A stretch of 9,138 nucleotides of DNA from CAMXAS01 sp964442435 (GTDB taxonomy: Bacteria > Bacteroidota > Bacteroidia > Bacteroidales > P3). The translations under genes and the position numbers were made by a program. This document shows positions 1 to 7,320 of this stretch, one piece after another. The stretch lies in assembly GCA_964442435.1 (NCBI GenBank), contig CAYTZG010000036.1, positions 1-9,138 on the forward strand. The letters are read 5' to 3'. The first letter of the stretch is position 1; each line of letters opens with the position of its first letter. The notes beneath the pieces are model-generated. The model made no database searches. It saw only the letters and a program-made list of their open reading frames with translations, and had not been told where the DNA came from.

Positions 1-1844
1 GAACGCTTACCATCATCAAGGGCGCGCTTGACAACATCAAGCTGCGCCACGGCATAGACATCGACATAGAGGCCATTCCGCTCGACGACAAGCTTACCTA
101 CGACCTCTTCAGCCGTGGCGACACCAACGGCATCTTCCAGTTCGAATCCGAGGGCATGAAGAAATATATGCGGGAGCTCAAGCCCAACCGGCTTGAAGAC
201 ATCATCGCCATGAACGCCCTCTACCGGCCGGGTCCCATGGACTACATCCCCCAGTTCATCCGCCGCAAGGAGGGCAAGGAGGAAATCCAGTACGACCTGC
301 CCGAAATGGAAGAATACCTCAAAGACACCTATGGCGTTACGGTCTATCAGGAGCAGGTCATGCTGCTTTCGCAAAAGCTGGCGGGCTTCTCCAAGGGCGA
401 TGCCGATAAGCTCCGCAAGGCCATGGGTAAGAAGCAGAAAGACGTGCTGGACAAGATGAAGGGCAAGTTCATGGACGGTTGCAAGGCCCATCAGTTGGAC
501 GAGAAAATCTGCAGCAAGGTGTGGACCGACTGGGAAGCCTTCGCCTCCTATGCGTTCAACAAGTCGCACGCCACCTGCTACGCTTGGATAGCCTATCAGA
601 CCGCCTACCTCAAGGCCCACTATCCGGCCGAGTTCATGGCATCGGTGCTCACCAACAACCTCAGCGCCATCGACAAGATATCCTTCTATATGGAGGAGTG
701 CCGGCGCATGAAGATAGACTTGCTCGGCCCCGACATCAACGAGAGTCAGACCAACTTCACGGTCAACGCGCAGGGCGCGATCCGTTTCGGGCTGTGCGCC
801 GTCAAGAATGTGGGCGCCAACGTTGTGGAAGCCTTGGTCACCGAGCGCGAAACGAACGGGCCGTTCCAAAACATCTTCGATTTCGTCAAGCGGGCCTCGT
901 TCAAGAACCTGAACAAACGCTGCATGGAATCGTTGGTCAAGGCCGGCGCGTTCGACAGTTTCGGCACGCCCGACCGCGCGGCTTATTTCTACCAGCGCCC
1001 CCACGACGACCGCAATTTCATCGACCAGCTCATCCAATACGCCTCCCAGTATCAGAAAAACTTGGCCTCGGCGCAGACGAGCCTGTTCGGCGCGTTTGAG
1101 GAGGCGGAGGGCGATACGGGCGGCGCGGGCGCCGGCCTTGACATCCCCGAAACGGAGCCGTGGAGCATGATAGAAAAGGCCAAGTACGAAAAGGAAGTCA
1201 CGGGTTTCTATATATCGGATCACCCGCTCAACCAGTACAAGTTCGAGATAGACCAGCTGACGACGGTTTCCGTGGCGCAACTCAAGGACATTCCGGCCAA
1301 TTGGGCCAACCGCACGCTGCGTTTCGGCTTTATGGTCACGGGCGCGTTCCACGGCACCACCAAAACCGGCAAGGCCTACGGCAAGATAACGATAGAGGAT
1401 TTCGACGACTCCTACGAATGGGCGTTTTTCGGAGAATCCTATCTTAAATTCAAGCACCTGTTCAACGTGGGCGACTTCCTCTTCGCGCAAGCTACGCTTA
1501 AACCGAGATGGGGGCGCGAGGACAATTTAGAGGTCACGGCCACGCATATGATGCCGTTGGGCGACGCCTTGGACTATTACGCCAAGTCGGTGGAAATAGA
1601 CCTCGGGCTGCCTTATATCACGCCGCAGATGACGCAGGCGTTCCAGCAACTGTTGAAACAGCATCTGGTCAAGAGCAAGAAAGAGACGGCGGAGGGCAAC
1701 GGGGCTTCGGTGCAGTTCCATGTCCGCAACGGGGATATGACGCTCAATATGCCGGTCAGGGCCGGCCGCGTGCGCGTGTCGGACTTCGTACAGGCCTTGA
1801 AGGCCGCCGACTTGCCCAGTGTGGAGTATCGGATTATGAAATAG
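1..1844 (+). CDS. dnaE: DNA polymerase III alpha subunit, C-terminal part (5' end outside window)
   Basis: Catalytic subunit of the replicative DNA polymerase III. The open frame runs from the first bases (first full codon at base 3) to a TAG stop, giving about 613 residues, roughly half of a normal DnaE. The first residues read TLTIIKGAL, which in the family directly follows the conserved FDFLGL segment carrying a catalytic Asp, so the PHP domain and active-site aspartates lie upstream of the window. Visible family blocks are GIFQFESEGMKKYMRELKP (about 132-188), RPGPMDYIPQFIRRK (about 225-270), YGVTVYQEQVMLLSQKLAGF followed by an RKAMGKK block (about 333-437), and SYAFNKSHATCYAWIAYQTA (about 548-605). 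A helix-hairpin-helix region (about 780-965, IRFGLCAVKNVG) and an OB-fold (about 1312-1560) follow. The ATG at 156 is internal, not the start. The sequence looks intact. It converges with the minus-strand barrel gene. Confidence 0.96.
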   Translation, partial: TLTIIKGALDNIKLRHGIDIDIEAIPLDDKLTYDLFSRGDTNGIFQFESEGMKKYMRELKPNRLEDIIAMNALYRPGPMDYIPQFIRRKEGKEEIQYDLPEMEEYLKDTYGVTVYQEQVMLLSQKLAGFSKGDADKLRKAMGKKQKDVLDKMKGKFMDGCKAHQLDEKICSKVWTDWEAFASYAFNKSHATCYAWIAYQTAYLKAHYPAEFMASVLTNNLSAIDKISFYMEECRRMKIDLLGPDINESQTNFTVNAQGAIRFGLCAVKNVGANVVEALVTERETNGPFQNIFDFVKRASFKNLNKRCMESLVKAGAFDSFGTPDRAAYFYQRPHDDRNFIDQLIQYASQYQKNLASAQTSLFGAFEEAEGDTGGAGAGLDIPETEPWSMIEKAKYEKEVTGFYISDHPLNQYKFEIDQLTTVSVAQLKDIPANWANRTLRFGFMVTGAFHGTTKTGKAYGKITIEDFDDSYEWAFFGESYLKFKHLFNVGDFLFAQATLKPRWGREDNLEVTATHMMPLGDALDYYAKSVEIDLGLPYITPQMTQAFQQLLKQHLVKSKKETAEGNGASVQFHVRNGDMTLNMPVRAGRVRVSDFVQALKAADLPSVEYRIMK

Positions 1845-1868
1845 GGCGGGTGTTCAAGCACCCAATCG
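1845..1868. terminator. possible weak bidirectional terminator between dnaE and the barrel gene
   Basis: The 24 bases between the two convergent stop codons hold a small inverted repeat: GGGTG at 1848-1852 and CACCC at 1859-1863 around a 6-base loop. There is no T-run on either strand after the stem, so an intrinsic terminator is only suggested by position and the hairpin. Confidence 0.3.
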
Positions 1869-3407
1869 CTAAAACTTAACCGAGAACCCCAAGTTATAGA
1901 CGAGTTTGTTCAGCGTCAGGTTGGCCGGTTGCACCAAGGGCGTGTTCTGCATGTCCACGATATTGTAGAGGTAGTAGTTCTCTTTCTGCAGGTAATACGC
2001 CACCGCGAAGTCGATGGCCCAGCGGCCGAACGCGACGCCCACGCCCGCGCTGAACGTATGGTTGGCCCAATTGCGGCTGATGTTCTTGTCGCGGAACGGC
2101 GAGGAGTTGAACACGTAGCCGGCGCGGAAACGGCCGATGCCCGCGCGCCATTCCGTACCTACGCGCAACACGCCGCCCACTTGGTAGTTGTCTTTGACCA
2201 GCTGGTTGATTTGCTGCTCATAGCGCCAGTCGTCGTTGACCCTAATCTGCATATCGTTGTAGTTCACGATTTCGCCTTCCACATCCACCACGCCGTGTTG
2301 CCCGATGATGAAGCCGAGGGCCGCGCCGGCGCGGAGCGGCGTTTGGATGTTGTATTTGTATTCGGAATGGGTCTCGCCGGAGGGGGAGCCCGGCAGCGGG
2401 TTGCCGTCCTCATCGGTGGGCCACGTCATGTAGGTCGATAAGTCCACCGTATAGTCTTCGTTGAGCGCATAGTAGGTGGGCGTATGGAACCACGCGCCGA
2501 TGCGCAGATAGTCCAAAGCCTGATACATGACGCCTATTTTGAACGTAAAGCCCGCGCCCGATACCGACAGGCGTTCGCCCAATTCGTAACTCTGGAAGTT
2601 ATACGGATAACGGGCGCCCGTCGGCACGCTCTCGCCAAGCGTGGAGCGGTTGTAATAGTGAATGAACGGGATGCCGAAGTTCATACCTATATATACTTTG
2701 TCCGCGACGTTGCCGCTGAACGCGATGGCCAATTCCGAAATATTGCCGTTGGTGTACCAGCGTTTGTATTGGTTCAGGTTGCCGCCCGCCAAAAACGTGG
2801 AGAAATGCCCCAGCGCGTCGGGGCCGTCAAGCAGGTAGGCGTTGTAGGCCAAGCTGCCCGCAGCGTTCAGCGTGCCGTCGCCGTAGTCGTCCGGCACCAG
2901 TGCGCCGTAGTTCTCCGCCGCCACGGCCTCCATGTACGACGACTGCGGGTTGAAGCCCGATACGAGGTAGGCGCCCGTATAGTCGTTGAGCCGGTTTACG
3001 CCCACGGCCATCTGTAAACGTTTAAGCCCCTTGTTCTCTTCCTTGTTCATCAGCAGCCATACCGCGCTGGCTTCGGGCAGGTTGACGCGGGTTTCGTTGT
3101 CGCGGTGCGTCTCGCCGTAGTAGTCGGCCACGCCGTTGCCCGACGTGATGCTGCCGCTCACACTGATTTCCTCGCGCGAATAAAGCCCCATGCCGGCCGG
3201 GTTGACCGTAATGGCCGAAAAGTTGGCGCCCAACGCGCCGAAGGCGCCGCCCATGGCCGTAAAGCGGGGTGAGCCGGACGGGTTGAGCAACGAATAACGC
3301 AACAGGTCATCGGTGTTTTGGGCGTGGAGGGCGCCCGCGCCGCCGAGCAACAGGGCGCAGGCCAAAGTCAGCGTGCGGTAATATATATAAGAAAACTGCT
3401 TTTTCAT
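1869..3407 (-). CDS. OmpP1/FadL-type outer-membrane beta-barrel protein
   Basis: A 512-residue outer-membrane protein of the OmpP1/FadL/TodX kind, often annotated in Bacteroidetes as a hemin receptor or aromatic hydrocarbon transporter; the substrate cannot be told from sequence. Residues 1-29 form a signal peptide (basic MKK start, hydrophobic ACALLLGGAGAL core, cleavage probably at HA/QN). The mature N-terminus has the hatch-like segment expected of the family, ending in the NPAGMG motif (residues 69-74). The remainder alternates polar and aromatic residues as in a barrel, and the protein ends in YNLGFSVKF, a terminal-Phe beta-signal for BAM-dependent insertion. The start ATG (3405-3407) is followed directly by a good signal peptide; no strong Shine-Dalgarno is seen, which is common in this phylum. 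It lies 65 bases downstream of the lipoprotein gene on the same strand and is probably cotranscribed with it. It could equally be a PorV-like shuttle homologue, but specific PorV features were not recognised. Confidence 0.82.
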   Translation of the reverse strand: MKKQFSYIYYRTLTLACALLLGGAGALHAQNTDDLLRYSLLNPSGSPRFTAMGGAFGALGANFSAITVNPAGMGLYSREEISVSGSITSGNGVADYYGETHRDNETRVNLPEASAVWLLMNKEENKGLKRLQMAVGVNRLNDYTGAYLVSGFNPQSSYMEAVAAENYGALVPDDYGDGTLNAAGSLAYNAYLLDGPDALGHFSTFLAGGNLNQYKRWYTNGNISELAIAFSGNVADKVYIGMNFGIPFIHYYNRSTLGESVPTGARYPYNFQSYELGERLSVSGAGFTFKIGVMYQALDYLRIGAWFHTPTYYALNEDYTVDLSTYMTWPTDEDGNPLPGSPSGETHSEYKYNIQTPLRAGAALGFIIGQHGVVDVEGEIVNYNDMQIRVNDDWRYEQQINQLVKDNYQVGGVLRVGTEWRAGIGRFRAGYVFNSSPFRDKNISRNWANHTFSAGVGVAFGRWAIDFAVAYYLQKENYYLYNIVDMQNTPLVQPANLTLNKLVYNLGFSVKF

Positions 3408-3472
3408 GGTCTTATAAAGGTGTTTGGGTTAGGGGTATCGCTATTTTGTGCCTCGTTTAAGGTTGGTTGAGG

Positions 3473-5152
3473 TTATCGGCGGCGCGTACTGCCGCCACCG
3501 GAGTTGCCGCCACTGCTGCCGCCCGAGCTTCTCGAACCGCCGGAGCCGCTACCGCCGCCCGTGGAGTAGGAACGCGACGGGCTGCTGGTTGTGGTGCTCC
3601 GTACCGCCGGTGTGGACGTCCGTGTGGGGGTGGCGGCAGGCCGCACGGCAGGCGCGCTCTGCCGTGCGGGCGCACTCTGTTGCGTGGTGCCGGGGCGTGT
3701 GGACGAGCCGTTGGTCTGGCGTTGCGACTGCGGGCTGTAATAGCTGGCGCCGTTGCGGACGCCGCTGTTGTAGGCCGGTGCCGTATAGGCGTTGGGACGG
3801 CTGGTATGCTGCGGGTTTACGCTCTGTTGCGGGTTGGCCGTGCGTTGCGGCGCGGTGGTCGTATTGACGCTGCGTTGCGGGCTTGCCGTCCGCTGTTGTG
3901 TCGCACTGCCGTTCATGTGGGTGGACGTTTGGGTAGGCCGTACCGGGTTGGTCGTGCTGCCGCTGCGTTGCGGCGCGGTGGTCGGGTTGCCGCTGCGCTG
4001 CGGATAGGCCGTGCGTTGCGGCGCGGTGGTCGTGTTCACGTTGCTTTCGGAAGCCGTGCCCCTTACGGGCGTATTGCCGTTGTAGCGTTGGGCGCCATCG
4101 TTGACGCGCGTGGAGGTTTGGGTGGGGCGTACCGGGTTGGTCGAAACCGCGCCGCTACTGCCGCCCGTCCTGCGGCTGTTGCTTTGTCCGAGGCTTGCCC
4201 GTTCCTGCTGTACGGCCGCTTGGTAGCGTTCGCCGAAAGAAGACGAAGTGCCGCGCCGCACCGAATTGCCCGTGGTCGCGTTGCCGCCCGTCGTGCCCGA
4301 ATTACCCGCGCCGCCACTGTTGCCGCCGCGTTGAACCACCAGCGGTTGGGTGCCGCTTCCGCTGCCCGCCCCGCTGTGGCCGCGCCGGATTTCCTGTTTG
4401 TAATACGTGTTAGGGTCGTAGGAATTGTAGAAATAATCGTTGCAGGCCCAGCCGTTGCCCCAATAGGCGTCATGATAACCGTCCCAATAGCCGTTCCAGT
4501 AGCCGTTGTTCCAGCCGCCCCAGTAACCGCCGCCCCAATAGGCGGGCCCCCAGTAGGTGGGGCCCCAGTAACCGGGCCAGCCCCAGTCCCAATAAGCGTA
4601 AGAGGGCCAGTAGTGGTAAGGTCGGTACCAGAACGGGTCGTAGCCGAAGCCTATCGACCAGCCCCCGCCGTAAACCGCCACCGAAGGCACCCAGTTGTTG
4701 AAGCCCAGATAGATGCTCGTGCCGTAGGAATCGGGGTTTTGGTCGTACCAATACGTGTTCGTATAATAGTCGTCGTAATAATTGTCGGTGATGTAGTCGT
4801 CCTGATGAAAACGGCGCAGACGCGAGGAATACTCGTAGTCGTAGTAATTGTCGTAGTCGAATTCGGGATAATCGTAAGCGGCCGTGTCTTCTTCGTAGGC
4901 GTAGTATTCGCCGGTTTCCTCGTCGTAATAATAGGTGGGTTCCGCGGTCTGTTGCGCTTGGTTGCGGGCTTTGGCGGCCTTCGCCAACGCCTGTCTTTCC
5001 TGCGCCTGCGTGGGGGCGTGGCCGTAAACGTCGTCGTAGTCGAAATTCATATAGACGCTGTTGCAGCCCACGGCCAAAACCGCCGCCAAAGCCATGAGCA
5101 GGCCGTTGCCCGCCGTTTTTGTTCCCGTTATGTTCCGTAAGGCCGTTTTCAT
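3473..5152 (-). CDS. Tyr/Trp/Gly-rich repetitive lipoprotein, function unknown
   Basis: A 559-residue predicted lipoprotein of no function I recognise. Residues 1-30 are a signal peptide with hydrophobic stretch LLMALAAVLAVGC; Cys30 would be lipidated (Ala at -3 is slightly unusual). Mature zones are: Tyr-rich acidic (about 31-135, starting with a DYDDVY motif and a short Ala/Gln/Lys segment at 48-70); a short ordered-looking part (about 140-185, NSYG/FNNWVPSVAVYGGG type); YWG repeats (191-235); then a low-complexity tail (about 255-559) rich in Thr, Ser, Gln, Pro, Arg and Asn with repeated TTAPQR and NPVRPTQTST units, ending Gly/Ser-rich plus TRRR. The start at 5152 is chosen because AGGAGG lies four bases upstream and the signal peptide follows at once; an in-frame ATG at 5284 would run into proS. 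The tail does not resemble a type IX sorting domain. The gene is divergent from proS and upstream of the barrel gene. Function could be an envelope matrix or adhesion role, but this is a guess. Confidence 0.8.
   Translation of the reverse strand: MKTALRNITGTKTAGNGLLMALAAVLAVGCNSVYMNFDYDDVYGHAPTQAQERQALAKAAKARNQAQQTAEPTYYYDEETGEYYAYEEDTAAYDYPEFDYDNYYDYEYSSRLRRFHQDDYITDNYYDDYYTNTYWYDQNPDSYGTSIYLGFNNWVPSVAVYGGGWSIGFGYDPFWYRPYHYWPSYAYWDWGWPGYWGPTYWGPAYWGGGYWGGWNNGYWNGYWDGYHDAYWGNGWACNDYFYNSYDPNTYYKQEIRRGHSGAGSGSGTQPLVVQRGGNSGGAGNSGTTGGNATTGNSVRRGTSSSFGERYQAAVQQERASLGQSNSRRTGGSSGAVSTNPVRPTQTSTRVNDGAQRYNGNTPVRGTASESNVNTTTAPQRTAYPQRSGNPTTAPQRSGSTTNPVRPTQTSTHMNGSATQQRTASPQRSVNTTTAPQRTANPQQSVNPQHTSRPNAYTAPAYNSGVRNGASYYSPQSQRQTNGSSTRPGTTQQSAPARQSAPAVRPAATPTRTSTPAVRSTTTSSPSRSYSTGGGSGSGGSRSSGGSSGGNSGGGSTRRR
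3818..4135 (-). repeat. repetitive tail-coding block of the lipoprotein gene
   Basis: DNA-level direct repeats encode the tail's recurring peptides (residues about 340-445). A 27-base stretch at 3836-3862 recurs exactly at 4007-4033, and a 21-base part of it recurs at 3964-3984. A 34-base stretch at 3921-3954 recurs at 4110-4143 with 3 differences. Encoded units include NPVRPTQTST (twice), TTTAPQRTA (twice), TTAPQRSGS and PQRS variants. The arrangement suggests past duplication inside the gene and a chance of length variation between strains. Confidence 0.75.
4460..4582 (-). repeat. YWG-repeat coding block
   Basis: Codes for residues 191-231 of the lipoprotein. Tyr-Trp pairs occur at residues 195, 200, 205, 210, 218, 222 and 230, with a Tyr-His at 226, giving periods of 5 residues and then 4. 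They are flanked by Gly, Pro, Asn or Asp. At the DNA level this shows as imperfect short tandem repeats of the type CCCCAGTA/CCCCAATA read on the plus strand. Confidence 0.75.
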
Positions 5153-5156
5153 ATCG

Positions 5157-5162
5157 CCTCCT
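5157..5162 (-). promoter_or_regulatory. strong Shine-Dalgarno of the lipoprotein gene
   Basis: On the minus strand AGGAGG is followed by CGAT and the ATG at 5152. It is a full anti-16S match, uncommon in this phylum, and it decides the start of the lipoprotein in favour of 5152 rather than the upstream in-frame ATG at 5284. Confidence 0.7.
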
Positions 5163-5177
5163 TTTGCTAAAATTTCG

Positions 5178-5185
5178 TATTTTTG
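5178..5185 (+). promoter_or_regulatory. candidate -7 promoter element for proS
   Basis: TATTTTTG exactly fits the Bacteroidetes primary-sigma -7 consensus TAnnTTTG. It lies in the divergent intergenic region, 82 bases before the proS start. A clear TTTG -33 element is not found at the usual distance of about 20 bases, so the call rests on one element plus position. Initiation would fall just before or within the inverted repeat at 5189-5235, putting that repeat in the proS leader. Confidence 0.45.
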
Positions 5186-5188
5186 CAG

Positions 5189-5235
5189 GTTTTCAAGACC
5201 TCGACCCCTGTGCGGGGCGGACGTCGGTTGAAAAC
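5189..5235. repeat. inverted repeat in the divergent lipoprotein-proS intergenic region
   Basis: An 8-base perfect outer arm, GTTTTCAA at 5189-5196, pairs with TTGAAAAC at 5228-5235. Inside sits a second GC-rich hairpin, CCCC-TGTGC-GGGG, at about 5205-5217. The whole could fold as a long stem-loop in the 5' untranslated RNA of proS, or act as a palindromic protein-binding site. A T-box is not indicated: no T-box consensus or terminator/antiterminator pair was recognised, and T-boxes are not typical of this phylum. On the minus strand the right arm overlaps a near-match (TAGTTTTC, 5230-5237) to a -7 element for the lipoprotein gene. Confidence 0.55.
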
Positions 5236-5267
5236 TATGCAATATTTGTACCAAACCCCATAAAACC

Positions 5268-6737
5268 ATGGCAAAAAATTTCACGAAACGGGAAGAAAAT
5301 TATTCCGAATGGTATAACGACTTGGTTGTGAGGGCCGATTTGGCCGAGAGTTCGGCCGTGCGCGGCTGCATGGTCATCAAGCCCTACGGCTACGCCATTT
5401 GGGAAAAGATGCAGGCGGCGCTCGACAAGATGTTCAAGGATACGGGTCATCAGAACGCCTATTTCCCGCTGTTCATCCCCAAATCGTTTTTCAGCCGCGA
5501 GGCCGACCACGTGGCCGGTTTCGCCAAGGAATGCGCCGTGGTGACGCACTACCGCCTCAAGGCCGACGAAGCCGGCGGCGTGAGCGTCGATCCGGCCGCC
5601 CGTCTCGAAGAAGAGCTCATCGTTCGGCCCACGTCCGAAACCATTATCTGGAATACGTACAAAGGCTGGATTCAGTCGTACCGCGACCTGCCTATCCTCG
5701 TCAACCAGTGGGCCAACGTCGTGCGCTGGGAGATGCGCACGCGGCTGTTCCTGCGCACGGCCGAATTCCTGTGGCAGGAAGGGCATACGGCGCACGCCAC
5801 GCGCGAGGAAGCCGAGGCCGAAGCCCGCAAGATGCTGGACGTCTATGCCGATTTCGCCGAAAATTTCATGGCCATGCCCGTCATCAAGGGCACCAAGACG
5901 CCCAACGAACGTTTCGCGGGTGCGTTGGAGACCTATTGCATCGAAGCCATGATGCAGGACGGCAAGGCCCTGCAGGCCGGTACGTCGCATTTCTTGGGTC
6001 AGAATTTCGCCAAGGCGTTCGACGTCACGTTCCTCAACAAGGAAAACAAGCTCGAACACGTATGGGCCACGTCCTGGGGCGTTTCCACGCGCTTGATGGG
6101 CGCGCTCATCATGACCCACTCCGACGACCACGGCTTGGTGCTGCCGCCTAAGCTCGCGCCCATTCAGGTGGCCATCGTGCCCATTTTCAAGAACGCCGAG
6201 CAGCTGGCGCAGATTACCGAAAAGGTCAACGGCATCAAGGCCGCGTTGGAAGCGCAGGGCATCAGCGTCAAGTACGACGACCGCGACAGTCAGAAGCCGG
6301 GCTGGAAGTTCACCGAATACGAGTTCAAGGGCGTGCCCGTGCGCATCGCCATCGGCCCGCGCGACTTGGAGGAAGGCACGGCTGAGGTCTGCCGCCGCGA
6401 TACGTTGGAAAAGAGCGTCCACGCCATGGACGACCTTACGCGCTTCGTACCCGCCCTCTTGGCCGAGATTCAGAAAAACCTGTTCGACCGCGCGCTCAAA
6501 CACCGTCAGGACAACACCATCAAGGTGGATACGTGGGAGGAGTTCAAGGAGAAAATCGAACAGGGCAAGTTCATTTTGGCGCATTGGGACGGCACCACCG
6601 AAACCGAGGTCAAGATCAAAGAGGAAACCAAGGCCACGATTCGCGCCCTGTCGTTCGATTTGCCGGAGGAAGAAGGCAAGTGTATATACACGGGCAAGCC
6701 TTCGCGCCGCCGGGTCATTTTCGCCAAAGCATACTAA
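5268..6737 (+). CDS. proS: prolyl-tRNA synthetase, short archaeal/eukaryotic type
   Basis: Cytoplasmic class II aminoacyl-tRNA synthetase that activates proline with ATP and charges tRNA-Pro. The 489-residue length, without the editing insertion of E. coli-type enzymes, marks the short ProRS group usual in Bacteroidetes. Class II motif 1 is around residues 33-74 (GCMVIKPYGYAIWEKM then NAYFPLFIPKSFF); RPTSET at 120-125 is a substrate-binding loop; motif 2 is at about 152-177 (VVRWEMRTRLFLRTAEFLW then QEGHTAH); motif 3 is around 267-295 with WGVSTR and GLVLPP. The anticodon-binding domain follows from about 297 to 405 (PIQVAIVPIF, GPRDLEEG). The C-terminal domain ends in KCIYTGKPSRRRVIFAKAY with a single cysteine (Cys472), so the zinc site seen in some relatives is not complete. 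Start at the ATG at 5268, with an A-rich leader and no strong Shine-Dalgarno. It heads the proS-pth-gldE-gldD unit; pth begins 12 bases after its stop. Confidence 0.97.
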   Translation: MAKNFTKREENYSEWYNDLVVRADLAESSAVRGCMVIKPYGYAIWEKMQAALDKMFKDTGHQNAYFPLFIPKSFFSREADHVAGFAKECAVVTHYRLKADEAGGVSVDPAARLEEELIVRPTSETIIWNTYKGWIQSYRDLPILVNQWANVVRWEMRTRLFLRTAEFLWQEGHTAHATREEAEAEARKMLDVYADFAENFMAMPVIKGTKTPNERFAGALETYCIEAMMQDGKALQAGTSHFLGQNFAKAFDVTFLNKENKLEHVWATSWGVSTRLMGALIMTHSDDHGLVLPPKLAPIQVAIVPIFKNAEQLAQITEKVNGIKAALEAQGISVKYDDRDSQKPGWKFTEYEFKGVPVRIAIGPRDLEEGTAEVCRRDTLEKSVHAMDDLTRFVPALLAEIQKNLFDRALKHRQDNTIKVDTWEEFKEKIEQGKFILAHWDGTTETEVKIKEETKATIRALSFDLPEEEGKCIYTGKPSRRRVIFAKAY

Positions 6738-6749
6738 CATCAAGGCGGC

Positions 6750-7313
6750 ATGAAGTTTCTCATCGTAGGATTGGGCAATATAGGCAGCGAGTACGCGGGC
6801 ACGCGCCACAACATCGGCTTTATGGTCGTGGACCGTTTGGCCGCCGCGTCCGACGCCGCGTTTACGAGCGACCGCTACGCTTCCGTGGCCACGGTGCGTT
6901 GCCGGGGGCATCAACTCATACTCATCAAGCCGTCCACCTATATGAACCTGAGCGGCAAGGCCGTGCATTACTGGCTCACGAAAGAGAAAATAGACGTGAG
7001 CCGCTGCTTGGTCGTCGTGGACGATTTGGCGCTCGAAACCGGGCAGTTGCGCATGAAGTCGGGCGGCAGTGACGGCGGCCACAACGGGCTGGCGCACATT
7101 GCCGAAACCTTGGGCACCACGGCTTTCCCGCGCCTGCGCTTCGGCATAGGCCATAACTTCGCCAAGGGCTTTCAGATAGAATATGTGTTGGGGCGCTTCG
7201 AAAAGGCCGAGGCCGAAGCCGTGGAAGCCAAGCTCGACACGGCCTGCGAGATGATTCAGAGTTTCGCTTTCGCGGGCATCGAACGCACGATGAACGCCTA
7301 CAACAACAAATAA
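6750..7313 (+). CDS. pth: peptidyl-tRNA hydrolase
   Basis: Cleaves the ester bond of peptidyl-tRNAs that drop off stalled ribosomes, recycling the tRNA. At 187 residues it has the normal length of bacterial Pth1. Catalytic and binding residues are all present by comparison with the E. coli enzyme: Asn10 in GLGNIG, the catalytic His20 in TRHNIGF, Asn66 in KPSTYMNLSG, Asp91 in VVVDDL, and His111/Asn112 in GGSDGGHNGL. A Shine-Dalgarno-like AAGGCGG at 6742-6748 precedes the ATG, in the 12-base gap after proS, and the gldE start follows 7 bases after its stop, so translation-linked cotranscription is likely. Nothing appears truncated or degenerate. Confidence 0.97.
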   Translation: MKFLIVGLGNIGSEYAGTRHNIGFMVVDRLAAASDAAFTSDRYASVATVRCRGHQLILIKPSTYMNLSGKAVHYWLTKEKIDVSRCLVVVDDLALETGQLRMKSGGSDGGHNGLAHIAETLGTTAFPRLRFGIGHNFAKGFQIEYVLGRFEKAEAEAVEAKLDTACEMIQSFAFAGIERTMNAYNNK

Positions 7314-7320
7314 TCCTTGC

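Noticed and set aside
156..158. ATG at 156 as the start of dnaE
   Set aside because: The same frame is open to the window edge and encodes conserved DnaE sequence (TLTIIKGAL, GIFQFESEG) upstream of this ATG.
3408..3472. Terminator or separate promoter between the lipoprotein and barrel genes
   Set aside because: I could see no stable hairpin with a T-run and no TAnnTTTG element on the minus strand in these 65 bases, so the two genes are treated as probably cotranscribed.
4460..4582. The short tandem DNA repeats as a CRISPR-like array
   Set aside because: Units are imperfect, 12-15 bases long, have no unique spacers and are in frame, encoding YWG peptides.
3467..5140. 557-codon open frame on the plus strand opposite the lipoprotein gene
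   Set aside because: Its translation is Arg/Ala/Val-rich low complexity with no domain. The minus-strand frame has a strong Shine-Dalgarno, lipobox and meaningful repeats. The long antisense frame results from GC-rich repetitive codons.
5153..5284. Extended N-terminus of the lipoprotein gene from an in-frame ATG at 5284
   Set aside because: It would overlap the proS start and bury the lipoprotein signal peptide 44 residues inside the protein. The AGGAGG four bases before the ATG at 5152 supports the shorter form.
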